This document shows positions 23,677 to 34,789 of a DNA stretch of 64,000 nt, piece after piece; the stretch's first letter is position 1; each line of letters begins with the position of its first letter. The position numbers were made by a program, and so were the translations under genes. Source of the DNA: Ctena decussata. Taxonomy: Eukaryota; Mollusca; Bivalvia; Lucinida; Lucinidae. The stretch covers positions 7,199,501 through 7,263,500 of the forward strand of contig OZ022498.1 in NCBI GenBank assembly GCA_963989385.1, in the 5' to 3' direction. Below the pieces are notes generated by a model. It had not been told where the DNA came from. It saw only the letters and a list, made by a program, of their open reading frames with translations, and searched no databases.

Positions 23677-24292
23677 AAACGAAAATTTGGCTGGGTCATC
23701 TCAAGTCAGCCGTGTGTTCCAGTCCTTTTTACAAAAGGAACTCTACGGCGACTTCCTGTTTACCTTCCTGAAGGACAGAACCCTTCCCGCCATTTTTACA
23801 AGGGGAAAGCTATGGTGACCTCCTGTTTGCTTCCCTGAAGGACGAACACCTTCCAAAAGAATGTCTCCTCTGACTGATAGAATTTGCGTCTGGAGAAGCA
23901 GCAAATTCTTTCCTTTAACCCTTTTGCAATCAGAACGGCCAAAACTCCATATTTAACCCTGTTGCACTCAGAACGGCCAAAACTCTATGGAGTTTTGGCC
24001 GTTCTGAGTGCAAAAGAGTTAAGAGTTGACACCATTTAGAAATGAAAGTGGTCAAAGTACCCAACTGGTAAGTCCGAACTCGTAAGTCCTTTAAACATTG
24101 AACATTCCAGAATATTCTAGGTACCCAGACATGGACCCCAAAATACAGCTGTGATCAGGTGCTCGCGAGTAGTAAGCGTCACCTGCATACAAAATATGAA
24201 AATGAAAATGCAAAAATGGAATCGGAAGTGTCGCTTTAACTACTGAAAATATTCCTGTTTACCTTAACTGCATTACTCATTTTTTTATACAG
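23677..24292. repeat. Tandem duplication and hairpin before exon A'
   Basis: Two ~65-bp tandem units share ACTTCCTGTTTACCTTCCTG / GACCTCCTGTTTGCTTCCCT at 23,727-23,860. A hairpin with the arm CTCAGAACGGCCAAAACTC spans 23,975-24,020, preceded by a third partial arm at 23,930. The remaining sequence to the acceptor shows nothing else. Confidence 0.65.
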
Positions 24293-24536
24293 AGACAAAT
24301 CCAGTATTCACAGATCCGTCGGAAGCGGATGGTGCCACAATTTCACTTGCAGAAGATACTGTCACAGATACAGAGATTCGTACCATCTCGGCAACTGATG
24401 ATGACGGCGACACATTAACATACGTTCTTACTGCAGGCTCGCCCGAATTTAGTTTGGATCCATCGACAAGAGTTGTTACAGTTGCTTCTGCATTAGATTT
24501 TGATACACCTCCGACAGTATATGAGATAACATTTGA
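24293..24536 (+). CDS. Cadherin exon A', module 2 (EC repeat body)
   Basis: Acceptor ATACAG ends at 24292 and donor GTGAGT starts at 24537; phase 1 in, phase 2 out. About 81 residues open with ETNPVFTDPSEADG, then LAEDT (the calcium-binding glutamate position), ATDDDGDTLTY (calcium loop), FSLDPSTRVVTV and ALDFDTPPTVYEITF, which keeps an LD-F/E element. This is the most classical EC repeat so far. It follows a 7.9-kb intron and precedes a 7.2-kb intron, both packed with large inverted elements. An alternative acceptor two bases downstream (AGAG) would break the frame, so 24293 is preferred. Confidence 0.88.
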
Positions 24537-24675
24537 GTGAGTACATGTATGATCATGTATGCGTGAGATTTTGAATGAATAAGGGTTGGAATTCAAACAA
24601 TGGTCTGATCATGTGATGAACTTCTGTTTCGGAGCTACATGTATGGTTCGAAAGGCCAAGTTGTTTCCTAAAATT

Positions 24676-25317
24676 ATATATCCCAGCAAGCACACAGTGT
24701 TGAATCAACATTTAATCATCTTTGATCCAACATCATTACGTTGAATTTACGTTGATTCAATGATGATTTAACATTGTATTTCCAAAGGGTATGTAAAACG
24801 CCTGGGTAAGTAAAGCCAGGTTGCCTACATATGTGGTCTAGTCGTGCCACCAACAGTTCACTATATACAGTACACAATATACACGGTTCTGCAATTATTT
24901 TAATGCCTGAGTGTAACAGTTACTTCAGTAGATGTAAATGGAAGTCCCGAAACGTTAGATACCTCGGAAGCACAGAATGCATCGAACAATTGAAAATAGC
25001 AGACTTGATTTAGTCGAGTAAGTTAACCCCTAAAGCGTCAAAAATTAAAATAGTCAAATTTACAAACAGTGTAGATCCAAATGAGGTGGCTCATAATGAG
25101 CCACCTCATCTGCATCTACCCTGTTTGCCCTCTAGTGTTCGAATTCTCAAAATAACATCGCTTGCACAAAACATTTTCTGCAAACGTAAATTTTGTCGTC
25201 TGCTTTTTTGCGCATTAGGGGTTAATGACAATAATGCACTATGTAATACTGGCAACGCCATAAAAAACACTATTTTCATAATGACTTAAAATGCAATCAG
25301 TGATCACAAAGGATAAA
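24676..25317 (+). repeat. 0.64-kb segment, uninterrupted copy
   Basis: Begins with a palindromic MITE-like block (ATCCCAGCAAGCACACAGTG; ACGTTGATTCAATGATGATT), continues through CTAGTCGTGCCACCAACAG and a 29-bp perfect hairpin at 25,081-25,109, and ends ATGCAATCAGTGATCACAAA. The same order of segments is found in the copy split between 25,513-25,680 and 30,717-31,209. Confidence 0.82.
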
Positions 25318-25512
25318 AGGGTTTATATAAGAATAGTTCATAGGGTAATTTTGTATGCAAAAATAAAAAAAACACACCATAGTTATTAAAAATGTAATAA
25401 GCTCTGAAGGTTCTTTAAAGGATTATGGAGAGCGCCCTAGCAGTAACTTTTTCCAAATTGTTTCACAAATTATCATGCTGGGCAGATAAAAAATGGTGCA
25501 ATCAGTGTCCAA

Positions 25513-25680
25513 TATATATCCCAGCAGCCACACAATGTTAGATCAACATTGAATCATCGTTGATTCAACGTCAATACGTTGAATTTACGTTGATTCAATG
25601 ATGATTCAACATTGGATTCCGAAAGGGTATGTAAAAAAGCTCGGGTGTTTAAAGCCAAGTTGCGTACATGTTCACATTTA
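25513..25680 (+). repeat. 0.64-kb segment, second copy, left part
   Basis: Matches 24,676-24,828 up to TTGCGTACAT, then gives way to the 5-kb foldback. It includes the palindromic block with ACGTTGATTCAATGATGATT. Confidence 0.8.
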
Positions 25681-28600
25681 GTGGAGCAAATATGTTGGGC
25701 TATCTTTCAAGGGGGTGGTCTACGGAGTGTAACATTTGTTTTTGTATATCAAAATGATCGCATAGGTCTATAGTTATCAAATTCAGCGTTTGCCACTTTG
25801 GCAAACCTTGCATAACTCCGCAGTGGCCAGTTATTTACGTTACCCCATTAGATTTTAAATATCAAACATATTTATTGAAGTCAATAAGAAATGTGTTTAA
25901 ACAATATAAATGTATCAAATATTAATATTTTTGCAGAATGATTAATATGCTTTAAATAAGGCTGCTTAGAAAACAGCTAAGAGCTTATGTGCTGTTATTT
26001 TCGTTACAATGTATTATGTACCCCTAAAAAATTTAAAATGTAACTTAGGTTGTTGCATTTACAAACAATTTGTGATAAAACAGCCCAAAGTTCTTCCATT
26101 TTCTAATTGTCTCTTAAAATACCTTTCTAACAAAACAAATTTGAGACCTCTAGCTTCTATACTTTGTCAAATATATACTGTTGAACATGATTACACCTAT
26201 TCCCTGTTGACGGCTGCAAAGCCATTTTCCCACAATTGTTCGTACAAAAATTGGCTAATAAGTTATTTTAAACTGACAAATTGGCCCTTATGAAATAAGA
26301 TCATGTAATACATGATATAAATCAGCAGTTCACATTTTTGTTATGACATTGCAATACATATTTTAACCACAGTAACGTACTCAACAGATTAAAATGTCTG
26401 ATTAAAGCATAGATCATTCACACCACAAATATATCTTTTTGAAATTCTTGAGTTTTAAACAGCAAAGTTGTGATGACAATACATGTAGTTGTTATTTATT
26501 GTAAAATAAGAGTTTCACTGGCTACTTTGACACAAAACAGTGTTATTTACATGACTTGCAAAGCTGAGATTGTCCTGAGGTTCAAATGAAGCATTTGTGA
26601 ATTAATCTGTACATGGAATATATTAATATATATATTTTTTCATTAATAGCCAAATGACATATAAACAAAACCAAAAGTGTCAAACCAGCTCATCATAGCC
26701 TACGGCTTTGTACTCAGGAAGGTAACGTTAATAACCTTTATTTCCAAACAGCCCCTGAGATTAAATATTACTACAACCAAATATGTGTAAGCTTTATTAT
26801 TTTAAGCTGAAATAAAAACATTTTTAAAGGCACATTAGACCAGTTTAATGCAACCCAATGTAACTCATTACTGACAGCTCCAAGTCGGAGCATCAGTTGT
26901 GGTGTACCGATGCCATCGTTTGTGTTGTCCTCTTATCTGTAATCTTCAAAAATCAGTTTATTTCATCGGCATATTTGCCATTTGTGTGACTAATAATGTT
27001 TAGTTAAGGCTCTGTTTGTGATAATTTTATGGAATGGCTGGATGTTTATTTGGCTAGTATCGTCTAACTACTTGTCTTATAACTTTATGCTGCTATTTTC
27101 AATTTGGTATCGCGAGTGGAGTGTTTCACAGAAAGAAACAATTCCTGATTGCTGCCCTTTACACTACTGTCTCTGCGTTAACCTTTCTTAAAAAGCAATA
27201 TAATATAAAACCAACTTTTAAGTTTTTTGGCATAAAAGCATACATTTTCATCAAAGTAACGTATATAACAGGTTAAAAAGTATGAGTTATTTTATTCTAC
27301 TGCAGCAAGTGTAAAGTTCCGTGTGCTTGCCATGAAAAGTTCGTACCTCATCTTATTTAAAAAATTATGTTTGGGATAATCTAGGCTCTTTCTGAGTCAG
27401 TTTGAAGAAAGAAATAGCTGCAGCTGATGCCAGGGGTGGGGAAAGGGGTATTGGCATTGTTACAAAATTACATTGCTGGACACACACTCAGCTTACCCAA
27501 GGTTGCTAATTTTGTTTTCTCCGATGCATTCCTTGCTGCCAGAGAACCTTCCTTCATAATTTTGCTAAGCTTTTATCATTCCACCAAACTTTAAGGTGAA
27601 TGGATATTATGTGAAATGAAATAACTATGACTATCTTGGCCTCAATGTCTAATGGGGGTAACTTTATTACTATGAAATCATCATCAAAATGACATTTAAT
27701 TCGAGTCAGAGATAATTCACTAACTTCGACTCTTTGGTTAGGTGGTCAAAAAGGTAACGTATACAGCATTCAACAGCAAACAAGTTGTCAAATTACCCTT
27801 TTACTGTTAAGAATTTTTCATACTAATGGTAGAGTAACAAGGTGCTGAAGGTAACCGCCCTCAAGTATAATGCATATGTTGAAAGCGAATATTGAGGTGC
27901 CGAATGTAAACCTAACAGCAGTATCGCCATACATCTCTGAAGGGATTTGTATATTTGATACAGTTGTATTAAATAATTATAGTCTAAAAGAAAGGGCTAA
28001 GACAGATACATAATTACCCACAATTTTTTTCTATATAATTCATAGTTTGTATTACTATTATGCCTGTTTTAGATGTTTTACTTAAAGGCGGTTATTTTCT
28101 GCACCCAGTCACTTAAGCATTAATATGAAACCTGTTCACAGTAAAGAGTCCCAAGAACTGGGGAACTTTTGATGCTTCGTCTTACTGCATCTCATCAAAC
28201 AGATAATATCGTAAAGAATCATAATTCCTATCTGACAAATCATTTACATTTGAATGTGGTATACGTTACCTTTTAAATACCAAAACAAGGAGTCAAAGTA
28301 AGTGGATCGTCATTGACTCAATTAAAAGGTCATTTTTCAAATGATTTAAAGGTAATAACAATATGTCATCATCAGATTATCCGTGAAAGATCTTGAAAGG
28401 AATCCATTAACCGAGTCTGCTATGTTCTTTCTCGTGTGTGTTCCTTGCTTCCACATGATTTTCTGGTATATTTTGGAAATAATACTGTATAAATTTGAAT
28501 GGACACACCTCAATTTGTTATGCTTCCGTAGATGCTTCCTATTTTGTTCTGTGGATAATGTAACCTCAAAAATTGTCTACTCTTAATGGAAATACATGTA

Positions 28601-30716
28601 CTTTTCTTATACAGTAGACAATTCTTTCCTTTTAGAGTTTACTCTCATTAAGAAGAAGGGCGAAAGTAAAATATGCAGAATTATTTCATGTGATAGTATA
28701 TCCAAGCAACTTAAACTCTTGGACTGATTAGTTTAATTAAAAAAGAAAGATTTCCTGGAAACAAGGAATGGACCACAAACAAAACAATAAATAAATAAAT
28801 AAAACAAACAAAACAACAACCCCGGTTTTACTAAGTTTACGCTCAGGAATGTAATGTTGCAACACTTCCAATGCAACCTAGCACCAGCTTCAGCTAAATT
28901 CCTTTTTTTATGTTCAAATCGACTCGGAATGAGTCCAGATAATCCCAAATGACCAGATGATACTTAATTTCCATTTAAATGAAGTACAACGAAGTGTTTC
29001 ACGGTAGCCACAATTTACACTGAAGTAAATTAACTATTACTTTTTAACCTGTTATGTACGTTACTTTAGTTAAATTATATGCTGTATGGCCAAAATAGTT
29101 GAACTACGGTTAGATATATTGCTTTTATAGAAAACGGTCAAAACAGATAAACAATGTAAAAGGTCTCCGATCAGGAATTGATTCAACTAGTGGCATGATT
29201 CTCCCACACCACCAAACTGAAAATAGTAACATAAAGTAATAACACATGTGCTCAAAGGAAACTAACGGGTGGCCAAATAAACATCCAGCTCATTCCATGC
29301 ACATGACCACAAAGCTAGCCTTAATCAAACATACCCTGGAACACAAATTGTCTATTTTCACCGATTTTCTAATTGTTTCTATATACATCAGACTGACGGC
29401 CAATAAACAGACAAGAAAAACAATTTTTTGAAGGCTACTGGTAAGTGGACAACTTAAACTATAACATCAATAGACCAAAACGGATGCACCGCCGTGGAAA
29501 TGTCACGGATAAATTACATGGGGTGGGTTTAAGCCAGTCGAACATGCTGCATTGAAAATATTTTAACTTAAACTAATAAGGCTTAGGCATATTTGGCTGT
29601 AGCAACAGTTAATCTCATGGATTGTTTTCAAATAACGGTTACTAACGTTACCTTTCTGAATACAAAACAGTATGGTATGATCAGTTATTTTGCTAAGGTG
29701 GATGATTTTAATGTGTTTCGGATATTAATGAGAGTGTTCCATGCACAGGTTAATTCACGACGGCTTATTTCTAATTGTAGGACAATCTCATCTTCGCATG
29801 TCATGTAAATAACACTCATCTGTTTGCAGCCTGAGTAGCCAACGTCACCACGCAAAAATTTCATTTAACGATAACTAAAACACATAGTTATCAAAATTTG
29901 GCTGTTTAAAAGCCAGAGTTTCAAAACAGTTTTTTCCTGGCCGGAATGATAGATGTTTTATGCAAACATTAACAATCTGTTACGTATGTTACTTTGGTTA
30001 AAATATGTGTTGTAAGGTCAAAAAAAATTTTAAACACTTGCTTTATATCATGTTTAATATGATCTTATTGCAACAGACCAAATTTGTCAGTTTAAAATAG
30101 TTTTAAATAGCTTATTAGCTTTCTTTTGTACGAATAATTGTGTGAAAATGACTTTTCAGCCTCCATTAGGGAATATGTGTTACCACGTTCTACAGTACAC
30201 AGTTGACAAACTAAAAATGCTAGAGGTCTCAATTTTGGTTTGCTAGAAATGTACTGAAAGTTGCTAGTTAGACAATTAGAAAAATATAACAGTTTGGGCT
30301 GTTTTGTAACAGAGTTTTCGTACAATGCAACGATTTAAGTTAGTATTTTAAATTTTCAAGGGGTACATTATATATTGTCACGAAAATAACAACATAAAAG
30401 TTCGGAATTGTTTCCAAAGTAGTTTAAGTTATAGTAAATCAATCATTCCTTCAAAAAATATGGACATTTGATACATTTATAATGTTTAAGCATCCTTCCC
30501 ATTGACTTCAATAAATATTTTTGATATTCAAAATTTAATAGGGTAACGTAAATAACTGGCCACTACAGAGTTATGCAAAGTTTGCCAAGGTGGCAAACGC
30601 TGAATTTTCAAACTACAGACCAGGGCGATCATTTTGATATATGAAAACAAATGTTACACTCCGTAGACCACCATCTCCCTTTTCTAGGCCACTTACGCAA
30701 TCATATTTGCTCCACT
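25681..30716. mobile_element. 5.0-kb giant foldback element
   Basis: Ends AGTGGAGCAAATATG and CATATTTGCTCCACT are inverted. Going inward, matching inverted segments recur along both arms: GTTACACTCCGTAGACCACC with its complement at 25,71x; the 'KQPK...FSNCL' frames at 26,009-26,293 (+) and 30,092-30,325 (-); TGTTATTTACATGAC; GCTGGATGTTTATTTGGC; AACAGGTTAAAAAGTA; and AAAAGGTAACGTATAC close to the centre near 28.0 kb. The mirrored frames look like symmetry artefacts and show no transposase signature. The element sits inside the second copy of the 0.64-kb segment. Confidence 0.82.
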
Positions 30717-31209
30717 ACTTATCTAGTCGTGCCTCCAGCAGTTCAGTTTAAACAGTACACAATATACACAGTTCTGCATATTTTTTTTGCCTGAGTGGAA
30801 CAGCTACTTCAGTAGGTGTAAATGTAAGTCCCGAAAAGTTAGATACCTCGGAAGCACAGAATACATCGAACAATTGAAAATAGCAGACTTGATTTGGTCG
30901 AGTAATAACACTTAAAGCGCCAAAAATTGAAATAGTTAAATTTACAAACAGTGTATATCCAAATGAGGTGGCTCATAATGAGCCACCTCATCTGAATCTA
31001 CACTGTTTGCCCTCTGGAGTTCGAATTCTCAATATAATATCCCTTGAACAAAACATTTTTTTGTAATTCTGCAGACGTAAATTTTGTCATCTGGTTTTTG
31101 GCGCATTAAGGGTTTATGACAATAATGCACTGTGTAATACCGACAACGCCACGGACAAACCACTATTTCCATAATGACTTTAAATGCAATCAGTGATCAC
31201 AAAGGATAA
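30717..31209 (+). repeat. 0.64-kb segment, second copy, right part
   Basis: Resumes at CTAGTCGTGCCTCCAGCAG and follows 24,833-25,317 to ATGCAATCAGTGATCACAAA. Contains the perfect hairpin at 30,963-30,991, identical in its stem to the one at 25,081. Confidence 0.82.
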
Positions 31210-31738
31210 GAAATTATATTATGTGTACTATGATTAAGTACGGCGTGACGTTTTATGAACACAACTTGGCACTGAGCACCAGTTGCAGTAAAGTTAAATA
31301 CGCTCTGAACAGTCGGATTCCTTTGAAGCAAAGTTAACATCAAATAATGAAGGAAATAGAAGGCTCGCTTAAATTCAGTCGAGGTGAATGCCCACTAGTG
31401 CCTACTGTTGCTAAAACATGTGACGCTCTGACGCCTAGCACTGCAGGCCATCATTGAGTACCGATGTACAAACGATGCTTTTGAATAATTCATTGCATTA
31501 GACATGTACATGTACCCTATAATGGCGGGTACATATCTTGACACAAATTGAAATAATCTATGTTTGATTTCCTAGATGAGTCAGCATCGTCGAATCAGCA
31601 AATATTTGGCTTATATGTGGTTGACAAAGCCGTCTGTTTTGATTAGTATACGCATACAAAAGATAAAGATGTAGTTTGGTGGAATGGATTGTGCTAGACT
31701 TTAATTTTGCACGTTTATCCTTTGCTTCCATTTTACAG

Positions 31739-31866
31739 GGCTCGAGATGAGAACGACGCAACATCAACTGCGACCTTGACGGTGAGTCTGACTGACGTCA
31801 ACGATAATGCTCCGGTGTTTACTGGGACCCCTTACACTGCTGAGGCACAGGAAGGACAAGCTAGTT
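31739..31866 (+). CDS. Cadherin exon B', module 2 (full calcium linker)
   Basis: Acceptor TTTACAG ends at 31738; phase 2 in, completing GAG. About 43 residues: EARDENDATSTATLTVSLT, then DVNDNAPVF, the canonical calcium-binding EC linker, then the next repeat's start GTPYTAEAQEGQAS. The donor is ambiguous. GTAAGC at 31867 is the best match; GTTGTA at 31864 would also keep phase 1 but change the split residue and remove one codon. Of the linker regions seen, only this one retains the complete DxNDNAPxF signature. Confidence 0.85.
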
Positions 31867-33127
31867 GTAAGCATACCATAAAAAAACATTAACTGAAGAC
31901 TGAAAATACTAGCCTTAGATTTCTATTAGTTTATTGTCTAGTTATCAAAATCAAATAGACCACACTATCTTCTCTGGGCTGTTCCCCACTGAAACATATT
32001 TATTTGATCTTAGTAATCTTGATTTGAATTGATTATGGTAACCTTGATTTTAATTCCAATGCCACTATTCTGATGACAATTTACTACCCAGTAAACGCGT
32101 GAAGTCGTAATTACGAAATACCCATAGACATAAGTATGGCGTCATTCCGACGTCATGCGCCTATGCATAGGCGTCAATTCAACATCAGTACGACGTCATG
32201 TGCATGCTGGGTAACTGTACATTTTTTTGGACAGGAGAAACACTTGTATTAGTGTCATTTAGTTCTTTTTCAAGGTATCAACTCTTACCAGCTATACATT
32301 GTAGAATTAGTGGCACAGTACAAAATGTTTGATTATAGTGACCGGATTTTGTTTTCTTTTTCAATGTAGATTTTTAATGTAGTCCTTTATACTCAATACG
32401 CACATGCTCTAGGTCATCGTGTCACATCGTGAGGCTCAAATGACCCACGACATGCTAAAACGGTGACTTAGGTTTCGAATGCGAACAGAGAAGACTAAAA
32501 CCAGCATGTGAAATAGTGCAGTCTATGCAGAACTTTTCATTGTTTAGGATATATACCTTGTGTGTGCGAGCAGCAAAAGCTGTGATCGGACAACACTAAT
32601 ACGTACACTGGCCGTCGCCCTTGATGGGCGCACGTGCGATAAGCACCATTTTTGCCATGTTAAGGTTAATTGTATTGCCCTATCTATTTTAGACACACTA
32701 TTTTAGTTACAAATGGTCAAAAATTCATGTACATTGGCTGTAGAAGTTATATGATTAATGGTAAAACCATGAAATTTGCAGTAAATTACTTCTCTTTTTT
32801 TTAAATGTAGTGATATAATAAACTGATTGCTCAAACTTCGGAAAACAAACTATACATGTATCTCAATCGTCGGTACCCCAGGTTTAACCAAACCTACTAG
32901 GACCCCTCGGTACATTAAAAATTTCGTTACTGTTGATCAGTCTGATAGGCTCCGTTACAGTAAGTGAGAAATATGTCACTCCGCCTGTAGGACTATTTTC
33001 ATTTTAGTTTTGACAGACTCAAACATACTAAAACACAATTATTACCACAGATTGATTGTTAGGAAACTTTCTTTATAAAATAAACCTAACTCAAAATTTT
33101 CTGAGCAAGTAAATACAAAAAACATTT
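31867..33127. other. Intron sequence holding one MITE
   Basis: A MITE at 32,085-32,213 is listed separately. The rest is AT-rich, with no gene or exon recognised. Confidence 0.45.
32085..32213. mobile_element. 129-bp ACGTC-type palindromic MITE
   Basis: Ends TACCCAGTAAACGCGTGA and GTCATGTGCATGCTGGGTA are imperfect inverted repeats, with ACGTCATGCGCC / GGCGTC blocks inside. Related to 16,412-16,523 but more diverged. Confidence 0.72.
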
Positions 33128-33290
33128 GAGCTGCGACACAAAAAAACAACAAAGTGGCCAAAACTCAGATCAGTCTGGGCATCCACTCAGTCTGATCAGT
33201 GTCTTTGTTGTCCGCATGGAGCTAGCTTTGATCCTTAGCTACATTAAAGCGGAAACTCTGATCAGACTGAGTGGATGTGCATCAGTGGCC
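33128..33290. mobile_element. Palindromic element, copy 4 (truncated)
   Basis: Left end GAGCTGCGACACAAAAAAAC, inner CAGATCAGTCTGGGCATCCA, loop TGCATGGAGCTAGCTTTGAT, and GATCAGACTGAGTGGATG; the right outer arm is missing. Confidence 0.78.
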
Positions 33291-33406
33291 TGATAAAAGC
33301 ATTGCAGAGCATGGAAAATCATGTTCGTTTGGAATTGTTTGCTTGTCTTTGTTAAATCATGTTTATAGCAGAATAGACTATACTCAGAGACAAAGACAGT
33401 AAAACC

Positions 33407-33518
33407 ATCCCACTGGCCACACAACGTTGAATCAACATTGAATCAACGTTGATTCAACGTCATGACGTTGAATCAACGTTGATTCAACGTTTATTCAATA
33501 TTGTGTGCTTGCTGGGAT
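33407..33518. mobile_element. 112-bp MITE of AACGTTGATTC units
   Basis: Ends ATCCCACTGGCCACACAACG and GTGTGCTTGCTGGGAT are inverted. The interior is five or more head-to-head copies of AACGTTGATTCAACGT, itself nearly palindromic. Related blocks occur at 24,676, 25,513 and 41,812. Confidence 0.82.
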
Positions 33519-34397
33519 ACGCTTTTATTTTCAAATGCGTTTACACGTGTTATTTTTGCACTTGCCTATTTTTACTTAGAATACAATAATGTGGTTTAGT
33601 AAATTACTTAATAAAACGCTTGACTAGTGACACTTTACGTACCTGCCGATATTTTGCCTTTCCACATATACTCGGTTTGCAAATAACGCCAAACACAAAA
33701 TTCGTTTGACAAGTACTAACTTCCGTATACAATTGTAATGATTATCATGATTTAAAAAACAAAGCAAATTATCATGATTTAAAATCTTGGCAAATTTTCA
33801 TTGACCAGAATACAGGTGTAAGGGAATATATCAAAACTCGTATCCAATTAAGAAAGGGGACTTCTTCTTAAAGGTATACATGCACTCCAAGAGAAACGCT
33901 TGCAACGAGAATATATTTTGGAAACATACAAAAGTACGGTTGCAAATGGACATAGCGTCAGACAACATCGATGAGCGTCTCAGCGTATGTTGTGCCGCTT
34001 AATACAATCCCGTCGCTTAGTCTGTAAGTGTGAGCGTTGTGGTTACACTGAGGCCGTTATATATCCATCCACATCTAATACAAAATGATGGGAAACACGT
34101 ATTTAGCACTGAAATTCCATTAAAAATTTTCATAAAACAGCTTAAAGATATTTTCTAAAACGCAAGTATAGTAATTTTTCAGTTCTCGCGGTAAGCTGAT
34201 TATTTTTTTAAGCTCATGTCCACTGTATCTTTATCAGTTCTTATAATATTTATAAACATTTCCTGATTCATTCGATATGACAGGACTACTAAATATTCTC
34301 TTGAAGGTCGCAATAGGTAAAAAAAAATCAATAGTTTTATGAAAAACGGGTATCGTACAGGGAAGTTTACATAAATACGTTTTCATTGTTTTTTAAG
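33519..34397. other. Intron sequence, nothing recognised
   Basis: AT-rich. The terminal TTGTTTTTTAAG is the acceptor of exon 34,398. No other signal supported. Confidence 0.45.
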
Positions 34398-34478
34398 CGA
34401 CACAGATTATCCAGGTTGCAGCGAATGATGCGGACAGTAGCCTTAACGATTATAATACAATACAGTTTTCTATTCAAA
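34398..34478 (+). CDS. Cadherin exon C', module 2 (calcium-motif micro-exon)
   Basis: An 81-bp exon, phase 1 to phase 1, with acceptor TTTTTAAG ending at 34397 and donor GTAAGT starting at 34479. It encodes about 27 residues, STQIIQVAANDADSS then LNDYNTIQFSI. NDAD is the DxD calcium loop, and IQFSI is the following strand. It is three codons longer than the C exons of modules 1 and 3, with the extra residues in the loop after the DAD motif. The frame is confirmed by joining to 31,739-31,866 and 39,903-40,076. Confidence 0.83.
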
Positions 34479-34789
34479 GTAAGTAGTTTGAAGATGAATT
34501 TCATTTTCAGATCATACAAGCTACTGCTGTTTTACATTGTAACCATGTCTGTATCAATGTGTTAATGTGGTACATATTTCATCGTGTTCATGATCTAACA
34601 CTTTCTGCCAGAGTTGCAGCTCTTTATCGCTTAAGTCGTGGTTAGATCTTGTGTCCGCAGCTCCTCCTTCGTTCTCAGCCGATTTTCATAAATTATAGGA
34701 CACTGATATCATCATTTGTCGTCGATCATATTTTATCATATTTTATTCTGGTTATCGACCGTTTTTGTCTGAGTAAAACCCTTGAATCT

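Noticed and set aside
26009..30325. Matching 94- and 77-codon frames on opposite strands
   Set aside because: They are the two arms of the foldback read in mirror image; similarity is explained by DNA symmetry, with no recognised protein family.
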